Source: Mansonella perstans
Lineage: Eukaryota > Nematoda > Chromadorea > Rhabditida > Onchocercidae
Reading direction: 5' to 3'
Assembly (NCBI GenBank): GCA_037074765.1
Contig: JBAMDO010000224.1
Coordinates: 1 to 64,000, forward strand
DNA: 64,000 bases
Each line of letters starts with the position of its first letter. Position 1 is the stretch's first letter. Below the pieces are notes generated by a model. The model was not told the DNA's origin. It searched no databases and saw only the letters and a program-made list of their open reading frames with translations. This document shows, in pieces, positions 1 through 12,700 of this stretch. The position numbers were made by a program, and so were the translations under genes.

Positions 1-140
1 ATTTCATTAAATTAGTACTAAAATATTATTTCGCTTCATAATGGAATTGACTTTTTTTGTTTCAATTCATAAAGAAAGTAATCTTTTCAGCTATTCATTG
101 AAATTCATATTCTACTAAAATGATAAATTAAGAATTCAAC

Positions 141-3100
141 CTCCGGATTGGTTTGAAAATATGCCAAAATATCTTGTGGTGAAATATTTGGACAGAGCCC
201 GGTTACAAGGACCAAGCCAGGTTGTGATTGCAGCGGATGGATGCATGGTGAGGTTGGTGGACTAAGACATGGCCAATACAACGGTGCAAACGGCGGTATT
301 ATTGTTGGTATCAAACTTTGAACAGTTTCTGAAATAACAGATTCAGTTTTTAATTATAGTAAAATTACAATAAATTGTTTCAATGATTCTTTCAACAGTG
401 CTAAAGAATATCAGTTTGATATGGATAATTGGTCCTATCTAAACGTAATTCTTATTTCAGAACAGATTTGAACACTTCGAAGCTATTAGTAGTGTATAAT
501 GATATACAATGAGATTAGAGTTAAAATTTAAGTTACATCTTACGTTGAGGAAAGAGCGGTCTTGGCTGCAGAATAAATTGTGGTGGTAATGGTGGGTTTG
601 TCAGCACTAAATTGATATCTTCTGGGCTACATTGGAACACCTCGATGTACCGTTGTTTCTTTCCAATTTGCATATATTTGTTATGAGCTAATGCAGCAGC
701 AGTTGCTGCGCTCATCTCCGAATCCATCTGTATGAAAGCTTCTCCGCTCGGATGACCTTGTGCATTGTATACCATATGCACTCCATAAAATATTATCAAC
801 ATCATTCAATATCATCTTTCATCTTTGTAATGTTAATCATTAACGTTATCGTATTCTTATCACTCTTGTTATCGTTATTATCACTCTTGTTATCGTTATT
901 TTGATTTGTTAAAAAGTAACCACTGTTTCTGGTTCAAATTCTAGTTCAACCCTCCGATTATTGCCGGATAAAAAAGATAGGAGTTGAAGAAAGAGAGGAG
1001 AAAATGCAAACAAAATAAGATGCGAAAAGAAGAAATAGTGGAAAAGATAATAATACAGTATTGTTTCATGTAAGAAATCCTATTTACTTCCCTTCAAATA
1101 TTCCGAACTGAAATTCTGAAAGAGAAGCTTCCAATAAACATAATACACATAAGGTGAAGATGAAATAAAGTAGATAGAAGTAGATATTTCCTCTCCCTTC
1201 GTTCTCTTAATCAACTCATTTGCTTTTCATTCTTTTAATTCCACATCATTTCATTGTACACATTTATTTGTAATTAATTTATTTGGGAAGAATAAGAGCA
1301 CTTCATATTTAATATGATTCCTTAAAAGCACTTCATATAATTAGTAACGGGTAATATCACCAGTGATAAGTTATGTTTATTTTTGCTGTAAAGCAAATAA
1401 AATAGGATTGTATGTCACCAAACCATGTCCTCCTGATGCACAATTTTTCTTTTTAATTAATAGATCTTGATTTTCCATTATTAAAATTCTATCATACAAA
1501 AATGATTTCGATATAAATGAACCATTCTTAACAAGAAAATGACAAATACTTGATGATGATAAAAGTTGTTAATATTTAAGACTCATTTAATGCTTTGTAA
1601 TGGGAAGCATTATTATTTTGAAATGAAAGAAATTAAAATTCGTTTGACTAATTTTACAGATGACACTGGAATACACAACATAAGTCTCTCCTAATTTCTA
1701 CTAGTGATCACAAATAGCTTAAGATAATTGAAAATTAATTATTTCTTAAATATAATGCTTATCTTGGAAAGAATCAAGCTTAACTGTATTTAAATTAATT
1801 ATTTTCATCAATCAATGCATTTAAATTGCAAATTCTATTTACCTGAAACATAATATGCCGGGCAGTTTCGCCAAGAAACTCGACAATATTTTCTACATGA
1901 GCTTCGTAGGGAAGACCCCTTAATCGAATGCAGTCCTTTCTACAACTGCCGTGAACCATCATACATTGGTCATTTTCCAAGTTTCGATTAACTACTTGTT
2001 GTACCTCTGCTTGGGTTGATCTGCATATAGAATGGATTTTAAATTTATGAATAAATCAGTCTCAGGAACTAATGCATGAATTTAATATAAAACACATAAC
2101 AGAAAGTTTAAAAAAAAGTAACTGTAAGCATTTCAAGTTTGGCATACTGACATACTTCTTTAGTAATACCCAATATAGGAATAACCAAGAAATCGGGTTA
2201 AATCAGTTAAGAAAGAAATAAATAGAAGAAAGGATTTGAAGTAAAAGTATTTGAAGTTAAGTTAAATCAGTTAAGTACGAAATAAATAGAAGAAAGATTT
2301 GGAGAAAAATCGTCGAGTGGGACAATTATAATAATGAATAATGTAAACTAATATAATAAAAGAATTCTACAAAGTTGTACAAGATTTTTTGATAAAAGGA
2401 CATGAAAGTGGAATTTTTATATGTGACACAATTTTCAAACCGTTTATGAGTGTCACTTAATAGGTGACATATATTGTGAACTACGGTGTTTATGAACTGT
2501 TATCAGTTGTTGAATCGACTCAATGATATTATCTATAGGTAAATCCTATTTATCTAATGAAATGTAAAGCAGTTGAATCAAGAAATTGAGATTCATGAGA
2601 AATGAAAAAGCGTTTTTAAATGAGAAAAAGCCTAGAGAGTGGTGTTTAGTGCATAATTTTCTCTTGAGATTTAGTTCACTAATTTTAGTCTCAAATGAAG
2701 AATAGTTTTATTTTGAGAATGCTATTGAACAAAATTCGTGTAGAGACAATTTGTAAAATTAAACTTTAAAATTGAAATCACAAAATTTCAACACAGCTAA
2801 TGGCAGAATTCTACGATATATTTCGAGAGATCTTGTCAAACGCAGAATTAGCGATTTGTTTAAATATCTTAATGCTGAGCCATACTGGAGTTCTTTGAGG
2901 TCGTAGGATCCAAGGTCTTGGAACCTCAAATTTTTAGCAATTTTAGCAATGAGCAGATGGGAACATTGCAGCATTATAGATAACAATAAAGAATGCTTCA
3001 CATCTTAAGCATTTCAGAGACACAGCTCTTTTTTTTTCATTCTGTATAGCAAATGTATTTTCAAAGCTCCTTTTCATGAATTTACGAGTTTCATTTAGAA

Positions 3101-6100
3101 GTTTTGCATTTTTTATTGTGTTTTGAACATTTACTAGCAAAATAGAAAACTTTAACATTCTAAAAGTTAAAAAAAATCTCTTAAAGGCATGGTGCAGATA
3201 GCAGTGTTTCATGTAACTTGCTAGCTCAGTTTGCATTATGTGAAAATTAATATGATTTACGTCGTATACGAAAAGGAGCAAAGTTTAAGAAGAGCAAAAA
3301 AAGTGGTACGAAGGGAAGAGCGCAAGATAGAGAACGATTTTATCATTATTATAAAGAATTTGAAGAATTTTAGAAAGAAATTAATTTCTTCTATCCACAT
3401 CTTGTTGTTTAGTTTATGTCTGAAATTTCAAGATTTTATTTAGAAAAACTTATTCAAATTACTGAATAAGAAAATTCTTTTCAGACAAACACATTGCTGC
3501 ATAATTTAGATGATTGGTTTCGCTTTAATGTCTTTTAATTACTCAAATTCTACTCTGCACTAAAAAATCAAACATCAAATAAGTTACCTGAAAAGTTCAA
3601 TATAGCGAGTGCCAATGGTACGTTTGTGCTTAGTAAGCGCTTTTTGGCCAGTTTCCTCATTATCAAACATTACAAAAGCATCACCAGTTGGCCGACCATC
3701 ACTTTTATTCACAAATAATATACCGCCATCTGTTACTTTACAACCATTTTCACCTTCCGCGAAAAATTCTAGCTAAAAGACTAGAAAATGAAAATAAAAA
3801 TGTGAACCATGAAAAAATCATAAAACATAAAAAATTTGAGGAATTTAAATTTTTGTAGCTTGGAATTTTAATTGCAAGCTCTTTGCATAGAAATAGTCAG
3901 ATTAAAAGAACAGACATTGCAAAGCATCAAAACTGCGTAGCTGTAATCATTCCAACTGAAATCAATCACACCACACACATTACGCACCGTATCACTTTGT
4001 GAACGCTACGTAAGACCACGCACATGCATCACAATACGGGGATTGAACGGTCTAGTAGTGCAGAATGTTCACAACCTTTTCTATTCGATACCTTTTCTTC
4101 CTGCTTTAAACGTTCTGTTTAATTTCAGTGCTATTAGTTTCTGTTGCTATCTAATATGTTGTTCAAGGTCTAAATCTTGACTACATTCAGTAGCGAGTAA
4201 AATCCAACCAATTTTGAATCACTTGCACAAATAAATGTTAATTATCTTCAAAGATCATTCAAAATTATTTTATCCTATAAAAATAATTGTTTCAAACTTT
4301 GATAATTATATTATTTCAAAATTCAAATTGAATGTGCTATTTGAAATTTGATTTCGCTGACTACTAAAGAAGCGTTCAAAATTTGAAATTTAACGAAAAG
4401 AGATTTTTAACCTGTAAAATGCATTGGATTTTAGAAATCGAATCAAAGACTAACAATTTGCCTTTCGGTGCAATCATATGGGAGGCCCCGCATGCGAACA
4501 ATCATGGCACCTGTGCTACCGCGAATCACAAAGCGTACTGCTTCGGAATTGGAACCTGTAATGTATGGATAACGGTAATGCAAGTGATAATAATGACGGA
4601 AGTAAAAAAAACGCGTATCAGGAGATTGATGAAGAGCATTGGTGAAGCCAGTCGAAAAATTTAATAAAATTGTGAATTTATGGGAAAAGGAAGGGGTGGG
4701 AGTAAGGTGAACAAGCAACCGATGATGGAAGGTTAGGAAAGGGATAGATATGAGAATAGATATCTACCTATTTACCTGCAGGGCTTGGTCAGAAAGGGGC
4801 ATCAAAAAGAGATGATGAATACGGTAGGGATTAAAAAATTGAGCCTCTAAAAATGCTTGATTTTAAATGCATCTATTTCAATAAGCAACTGTTCCATCAT
4901 CTATTTCTCTTAATTAAACTTTACTATTCATTATTTTTTCAAAAAAAAAAAAATATTATGTAGGAAAGATTGATGAGCTTTGTTCAGGTGTCTAACCAAC
5001 CATAACAGTTAGACGGATGGGGAAAAAATTGATATTTTTCATGGATGTGTATACAGTTTGTATAGCTGCCATGACAATCGTCCTGAATTTTCTGCCTACC
5101 TACGCATTTTTTCTCCTTTTGATAATATAACACTTTCAAAAGGGGGGTTTTTTTCCTGCTCCATCAGCAATTTACAATAAAATCAGCAGCAATAATTTTG
5201 CTTTTGTCTGATACATATTACTAAAACTATATGTTACCCAAAGTGAAACTATTTTTCAGTGATTTATAAGTTTACTTTTTTTTTTAAAATTTTTCATAAT
5301 TTTTCAATGATTTATAAGTTTATTTTTAGATTCTTTTTAAGCCAATTTGATCTAATTGCATTATTTTTTGTGCAGTAATCATTACTATTATTTAGTAATA
5401 TTGAGAAGATTTGTTCAAATTGTGACAAATGAAAATGAAATAAAGATAATAATACTTTCTTATACTATTTTCATTTAATAATCATCACCTGTAATTTTAT
5501 GCTCTCTGATTAATAAAAATAAATAAATTTAAAATTACTTTTAGAACTATTTTGAAAAATTATTTCTTTCTACGATTTGTTATTATTATCTATGGAACAA
5601 AAAAATAAAATATATGCTGTATTCTTAAATACTAATACAAAAGCAATCTCATTCAACAGTACTAATTTTCTTGTTATTTTGTTGTAAGACTGTGTAAAAT
5701 TTGCACATACACTGATAACAATTTTTGAAAAGCAAACATGACAAGAAATACATAGAAAATATAGGGTCCAAATATATAAACACACAACTGTTTGAATAAA
5801 TAATACGAGACCTAAAAAAAAAAAAAAACATCACAAACAGCAATATTGCACCAAAGGCAACACCATTTATTACTTCCTCCCTTCAAAACATCTATTTTGA
5901 AACAGCAACAAATAAAATTCCTTTGAAACGTCTCTTACATTTCAAAATTTGAACAAATCATCTCAAAGCTATAAAAAATGATTCTTGGCCAATCCAATTA
6001 TACTAAGATTAACAATCAACGATCATATAATGATCTTTATGTAAAAAAAAACAAGAAAACTTTGTTGCAATTAGTTTTACTTTATTATTGTAAAATTAAT

Positions 6101-6739
6101 TAACCTGCAGCAACCTGTAGAAAATCCTTTCCTGTAGCACGATACACTTCAATATAGCGGTTGTGCAAAAAATGTCGATGCCTTTTTAGAGCCAATTCAC
6201 GTTGCTCGGAATCTTCAAATCTTACAAGAGCTTCACCGTTTCGTCGACCTTCTGGACTGAGGCAAAGTGCTACTCCACCACTGAAAAGAATTGATGAAAT
6301 CCTTTCTTTTGTTTCTCTTATGTAGAATGTTTTAATAATAGATGATAAATCAAAACCTTACTTATCAATGCGGAAGTTCTCTACAAGATGACAGAGCTGT
6401 TATAAATGAGTATGCCAGTACTAGTAATCAATCCATTTTCTGACATTTGATGAAAATTCTTTCCTTCAATTGCCTTTCCTATCACGACTAGCAACTCTTA
6501 GTTGTCAGTTATACAATCTAATTAATATTGATGACGATTTCAATATGGGCGTGCAATGAATGTATGAACATTATTAGAAAATTTTCTTTTTAGAAACAGA
6601 AATGTTTTTGATTTCTGCGTGATTCAAATATAAATTATCATCATTATCAGGATTATTATTAACATTATCACAGCCTGTTATTTCACTTTTATTTGTTTAT
6701 TACTATTATTTCCATTATTGTTATTAGCATTGTTATCAC

Positions 6740-6795
<56 letters not shown>

Positions 6796-9700
6796 ATTAT
6801 TGGTATTATTATTATGACGTTTGTCATTATTGCAAAGATCGTTTTTTGGATAAAGAACAAATGCGGAGAAAAAAACCAATGGGATAGCTTCCACAGAAAA
6901 GTTAGTAATGTATCTGGACAGTAGAACTGAACCCTTAGTACTTTTGATGTAAGAGGTTTAGGATTTATGTTCTCCTAGCTAAAGATGAATGAGATTAGTA
7001 AAGAGAGAAGAGATATACCTCGTTGAATTTATCAATGGTGCCATCTACTATTAAATCAACACAGCCATCTGATCTTACTATTAAGGAAGAATTTGAGAAT
7101 CCATGACAATGATGAAATGAGTATTCTCTTAAGTATCTATTTTAAATGCATAGATTGGCGTTTGTTTATCAGTACGCATAAATAGAAATACAAACGGTAA
7201 AGCGACATTTATTGAGTATAACTGAACATTTAGAAAGCTAAAGGAATGAGCATGAACATTACCGAACATTCTAATCGTAATACCAGTGGCCACTCTCTTG
7301 TCCTATTCTCTTTTTTCCTTATTTTCCAAATAAATTTATTAGTTAGAAATAGAAGTATTGTCGCAGTATAACTTAACTGATCATTCGTCTCTCACTTTCT
7401 TCGTTAGATTTTAAAGGTTTGCTGATAAAACTTGGTGTATCAATGACAAGAGTATCCGCAAGAGAATTAGATTTAAATTAGATTTCTAAAAACAAATAAT
7501 ATTAAAACCAGAAATGTTTCAGATATGAGTGCACATTGCGTCAAATTCAAAACGTTCTTTCTCTTCTTATATGCAAATGCGAAATATATATTATAAAAAT
7601 AAAACCCGACTGAAACATTAATAGTTCCTCAAAAGAAAAGATTAACATACTAAAAGATTGAAACGCTCCTTCCAGGACTCGTACACTCTTCCGAGATCCT
7701 GCAGATTTTTGTCGTTACATACATTTCTTTGAGAAAACAGAAAAAATATAGTGATTCAGTTTAATTCCAGAAAATCAATACAAAATTTCTTCCAACATTC
7801 AATAGCTATTTAAAAAATAAAGATAAAGCCGAAATGAAACAGGGACGTGCGCCAATTGGTCATTTTAAAAAATAACAACGTAGAAAACACGATCAATTAC
7901 TAATGGCTTCATTTTCATCTAAAAAAGTGCATCTATCGTCCACATTTAGCGTTGCATGTTGTAGTTGAAACTTTTGCATACAATGCTCATCGTCTCTTGA
8001 TCCCTCTATGCTTTTCATTGTATCATCACTTTTTATTTGTTGAATATTTTGCTTTTTTCTCAACCCACTGGTAAAAAGTTTTACATTTTTTAATTGAGAA
8101 AAGTTTGATCGACTTTTTTTAGCACCCAAATAGCTTTCTACAAAAATCTTAAAATGATTAGAACTATTTTCGGCATTCATCTCTTTCACTATCGTTTCTT
8201 TTTTTATTTTCATCAGAATAATCTAATTAACAGTCGATGACGAATGAATTAGAAAGAGATATCAAATTGCTTTATATTTCTGCTATCGTTTATAAAATTT
8301 TTTCTATTCACAGTAGCAAAAAATGCTGCTAAAGAATTATAAGCCATTATTATTACTGTTATCATTATTGCTTAATGAATGATCATTGAGTTATATTGAA
8401 GGCCATATTGAAGGCTCGTAAAAATGAACTATTTGGCTAACAAGTAAAAAAGATAGTTTCGCACTTAAGCTTCCGCGACTAATGTGATCGATCATATCAG
8501 TGCATATCATATCATATGTCACAAAAAAATAATCATATCATTAAAATATCCTGGAAATAGTGCAGATATAATTTGATAACACTTATTTTATCAATAAACT
8601 AGATAAATTTTATCGATAACCATCGATGACCTTGCAAAAATATATCAACTCAAAATGATCATCATTAGCGTTAAAATTAAACATCGTTGATAATAAAAAG
8701 AAAGAGATTCAAAACTGAATGTTGTAAGTGTTTGTTGATAAAAAAATGAAACTTAACACGATCTTATTGAATTAAATATTCAACTGACAAAGTGGTACTC
8801 CTAATGCACCTGTGTAATTAAATGCTTTTCAATAAAATGGAACAAAATTTGTGCTGAGCACAATGAAAACTTGAATGACGCAAGCAACTGCTAACAATAT
8901 TTGAATGGCGCAAGTAGTTGCTAATAATACATTAATGTAAAGGACAATCATTTTGAACTTTCAGTTGTTAATAACATATCAATGAATTCTTTTTACCTTC
9001 TTACAAAATATGGCAATAAAGATTTGCACATATCATTCCAGAACATTCTATACTCATTTTAAAAAATTATTTCATTAAAAACTGGTTTATATAAATGCAA
9101 AAAAAGGAAATTGCTACAATAAAATTTTTCCCTTTCTCTGAAAAATCATTGTTGAATTCATAAATTAATAGCGAAATAAAATTTCAGAAAAAAAAGATAC
9201 AATCCTCCAGGTGATTCTTGTTCTAAAATGGCATACTGAGTGAATTGCTAACTTGATGGGATTTTTCATTGGTATTCATATTTTGGTTAGTGATTGAATT
9301 TAAATGCTATGTTTTCGAGGTTTGGCTTCAGAAAAAGCAAAGCTTCCAAATTAAGACTTCACATTTTTTGCAAAGACTTGATATTTTCGTCAACTTAATT
9401 TTCAAGCACACTTAGTACGCCCCTAAATTTACAGTTCCAACACTTGTCGTTTTTTCCACTATCACTACATGTAGAATGACTAAGTCGTTTGTGTTATCAA
9501 AAAAACCAAATTTGAATGATTGTCAAATAATGATAAGTTATGAAAATTTTGATTTCATTCTTCCACATACACTTCACATTTTTATTTGCATTGTTTTATA
9601 GATTTATTATCATCAAATTGCTCAATATTCCATCTTAAAAGTGAATCTAATTCTGAGAAATACTGATAATTACTTTTGATAATGTTACAAAGCACTCACG

Positions 9701-12700
9701 GAGCGATATTCAATCCGATAAAAAATTGTGCTATATCGTGATCGGTTGCTTGCCAAGGAAGACCTCGAGCACGAACGATCACTTCTGATACCAGCGACGT
9801 TTCCGGTAAACTGAAATAAAATAAACCGATATCGATATCAGCGAACTGCAAATGCGTATAGCGTGCCTAATTAGGGAGACTTTCGTACCTAACAACAATG
9901 ATATTGGCAAAATCAATTGGAATGAAAACTTCTGAAACAAAGTCGCAAAATGTAATTATGTTGCTGACAATCTGTAAAATGGGAAACAAAGTTTAGGCTT
10001 AGCTTTCTTTTCCAATGACTTATTTTTTGATTGAGATCAAAAATTTAGAATATTTAAAATTTCAGTAGGTAGCCTAAATAAAACCGAATTTTGAAGATAA
10101 TTCAAAAAGTTACACTTGCTGATATTTATTGCCGCAGCACATTTAGAAACAATTAGCTGCCAATTATTTAATTTTGATCTCAAAGAGTTCAAAGGCAAGG
10201 AAGCTTTCGCATACTTATTTTTTAAGGGTAAAATAATTTTAAATCGCTTTGCATCCCAGAAAAAAAATGCTTTTTTCAACACTCCAAAAAAAATGAGAAG
10301 TGAAAAGTTCATGAAGACTGGAAAAATTCGAATTTCTCGTAAAATTAAAGAAAAAGATTTGGAAAATTTTCATAGCAATATTGCTTGCAAAATTTCGTAA
10401 AAGTCAGTGAATACATTTTTAGCTCATCAATAATTCAAAGCATTCACTGATTAATTAGGAGACGAACAGCTAATGCCTACAAAAGTATCAATCGAAATAA
10501 TCAAACTAGAAAGACGAGAAGTGAAACAATACCACAATAAACAAACCATATCGCGTTTCGTAGTTCGGTTTTTACTTCCTCTACAGATCCCATTAAATCT
10601 TTTGTTCCTGTAAATTGTAATTGTTTTAAAGACATTGATGAAACATTTTCAGATTCATTTGTCAAGATATTTTAACCTTCAAACTTTCTCTTCTACAATT
10701 TGCATCCAATATTTTTCGGTAACCTTAGAAATAGTTCTAAAAAATCTTCAGAATTAACCAACAGTTATTAGATTTCAAAAGATTCATTCATCTTGCTTAC
10801 CACCAATGACAAAATTTTGTAGAGTTTAAATTTCTGTTACAGTTGCAGGAATTTTCGATTTTCTTTATTGTTCTAGTTAATTATAAATTAGGTTAAGAGA
10901 GTACTGCCTAAACTTTGTACATGCATAGTTTTCTCTCTTTTGTTCCATCTTCTCTTCTTCGATCAAAAAAGGAGAATTTTTTGATTTTTTGTTTTTTTTT
11001 TTCTTATTTTGTAATACACTTGTGCAGATAGTTTTTATTAGAACTAAAATGAAAGTACTGCTTTACCTGAACAGACATAACGGCATCAACTACTAACAGT
11101 GCAATCATCACAGCTGACAGATAGCTTCCTGTCGTTATTTTGAACAATCAACAAGTGCATTGCTTTGAAGGTCTCTTTAAGGAAACCCTATTTTATTTTT
11201 GTTCATAAATGTCGCACAAGCTATTGCTACAAGAAGGCGCAAATTTCTGAACAATTAGCAAGTTCCATTATGAATGCCAAAGTGAAAAATGATATCAAAA
11301 ACGAGGAAAATGTTCTCATTTTCTCAAAAAGCTCAAAATACTCTAGAAATTTGACAAATTGAATCAAAACGCCATATCAATCTAGTTCTGTTAAAAATTT
11401 TGACATAGGACAGTCAATATTCGTATTACAAACAGCGAATAGTCTATTCTTTCAGTTCAAAAGTTTTGCTTTTTAAGAATTCTTGGCAAAAACATATGGC
11501 TATAAATTTCCGCAATTTGTAATTCATGTGAAATTACTTCATTAATAGATTCAATTGAAAGACCCTGCATAAATCAGTAATGGAAGTATAAGGATACTAA
11601 ATGAATGAAGTATAGATAAAAGAAATGCAAAATTTGATTCTTTCAAATAATTTTTCTTTGAAAAGTTCATGCAAGAAAAGACTGGGTCAAGCCTTGGATA
11701 TGAGGTTACCACTATACTTTTATGGCAGCATGCAACTGGTATGCTTAAGAGACTTGCAACTATATAAAAAGGCATAAGACTATTTAAAGTTATTTGATTC
11801 CAGCTGCATACAGCGACAGTAGATATGTTGTGCACAACGGAATAAAAACGGCATTGAAACGCATTGCTATGAGGGTACTATATCAAGGATTTATTATGGG
11901 AGTATGTTGAAGAGCAAAATTATTATAAGTTGTCATTTTGAAAACTTGCAATTTTAAGTTATCTTAAAATAAGCGATAAAATCGAATATGATAAAATTAT
12001 TATTTTATAGCATACAGTACTACCAAACTTCTCAACAACTGTTGTCCTTTGTGAGACCACAATCATCAGTTTAGCAAAAGTGTGGTAAGTGTGTGAATTA
12101 AACTATTTAATCATCTTGAAAGTGGGTGAAATTCTTTAGTTCGTCATGTTCAAAAATCGGAAGGAAATTCGAACCTCCTTCCTCTTCATCAGTCGCCGCA
12201 AACATTTTTTCCAATAGTGTCACTTTAAACTCGCAGTTCCTATGAACTGCAATTAAATTCAAGTCTTTAGTTTCTTGTCTTGAAATCGGTCAGATCCCAT
12301 CAATTATTTTCAAAGTCTTCATTTATTTTTCAAAGTTGTTTTAAAATTATTTTACATTTTTTACTCACTTAAAATAATAATTTTATTTATCACTTGATGA
12401 AGATAATTAAATCTTGGACACCCTTCAAGCACTCTCGTTTCATCAATCGGTTTAAATTTTCGCTGTAAACAAGGATTTTTGACAAAATAAATTAAAGGCT
12501 CGTTCTTAATCTGAGGGACACAATACATAAAGTAATTTGCTTGTGAACAATTATTTGAGTCGCAATCAGTCTTAAACTTCATTTCAGCAGACATGTGATC
12601 TGTGTTGGAAATTTCATTCCCGTTTTACACAGTTCAAGTTTACAGTGTCATTTACAAAAGAAAGTTTAAAATGAATGACAATTGTCCCAATTCTGATTGC

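Noticed and set aside
6678..6924. Poly-Asn and poly-Ile frames on both strands
   Set aside because: They come from the (ATT)n array.
10037..10400. Overlapping 91- and 94-codon frames on opposite strands
   Set aside because: Both are in an ESRP intron with AT-driven composition (Lys, Phe, Asn, Ile) and no splice or family support.
11551..11835. Hydrophobic 94-codon minus-strand frame
   Set aside because: No signal peptide logic, no acceptor at the start and no recognisable domain; chance length in this composition.
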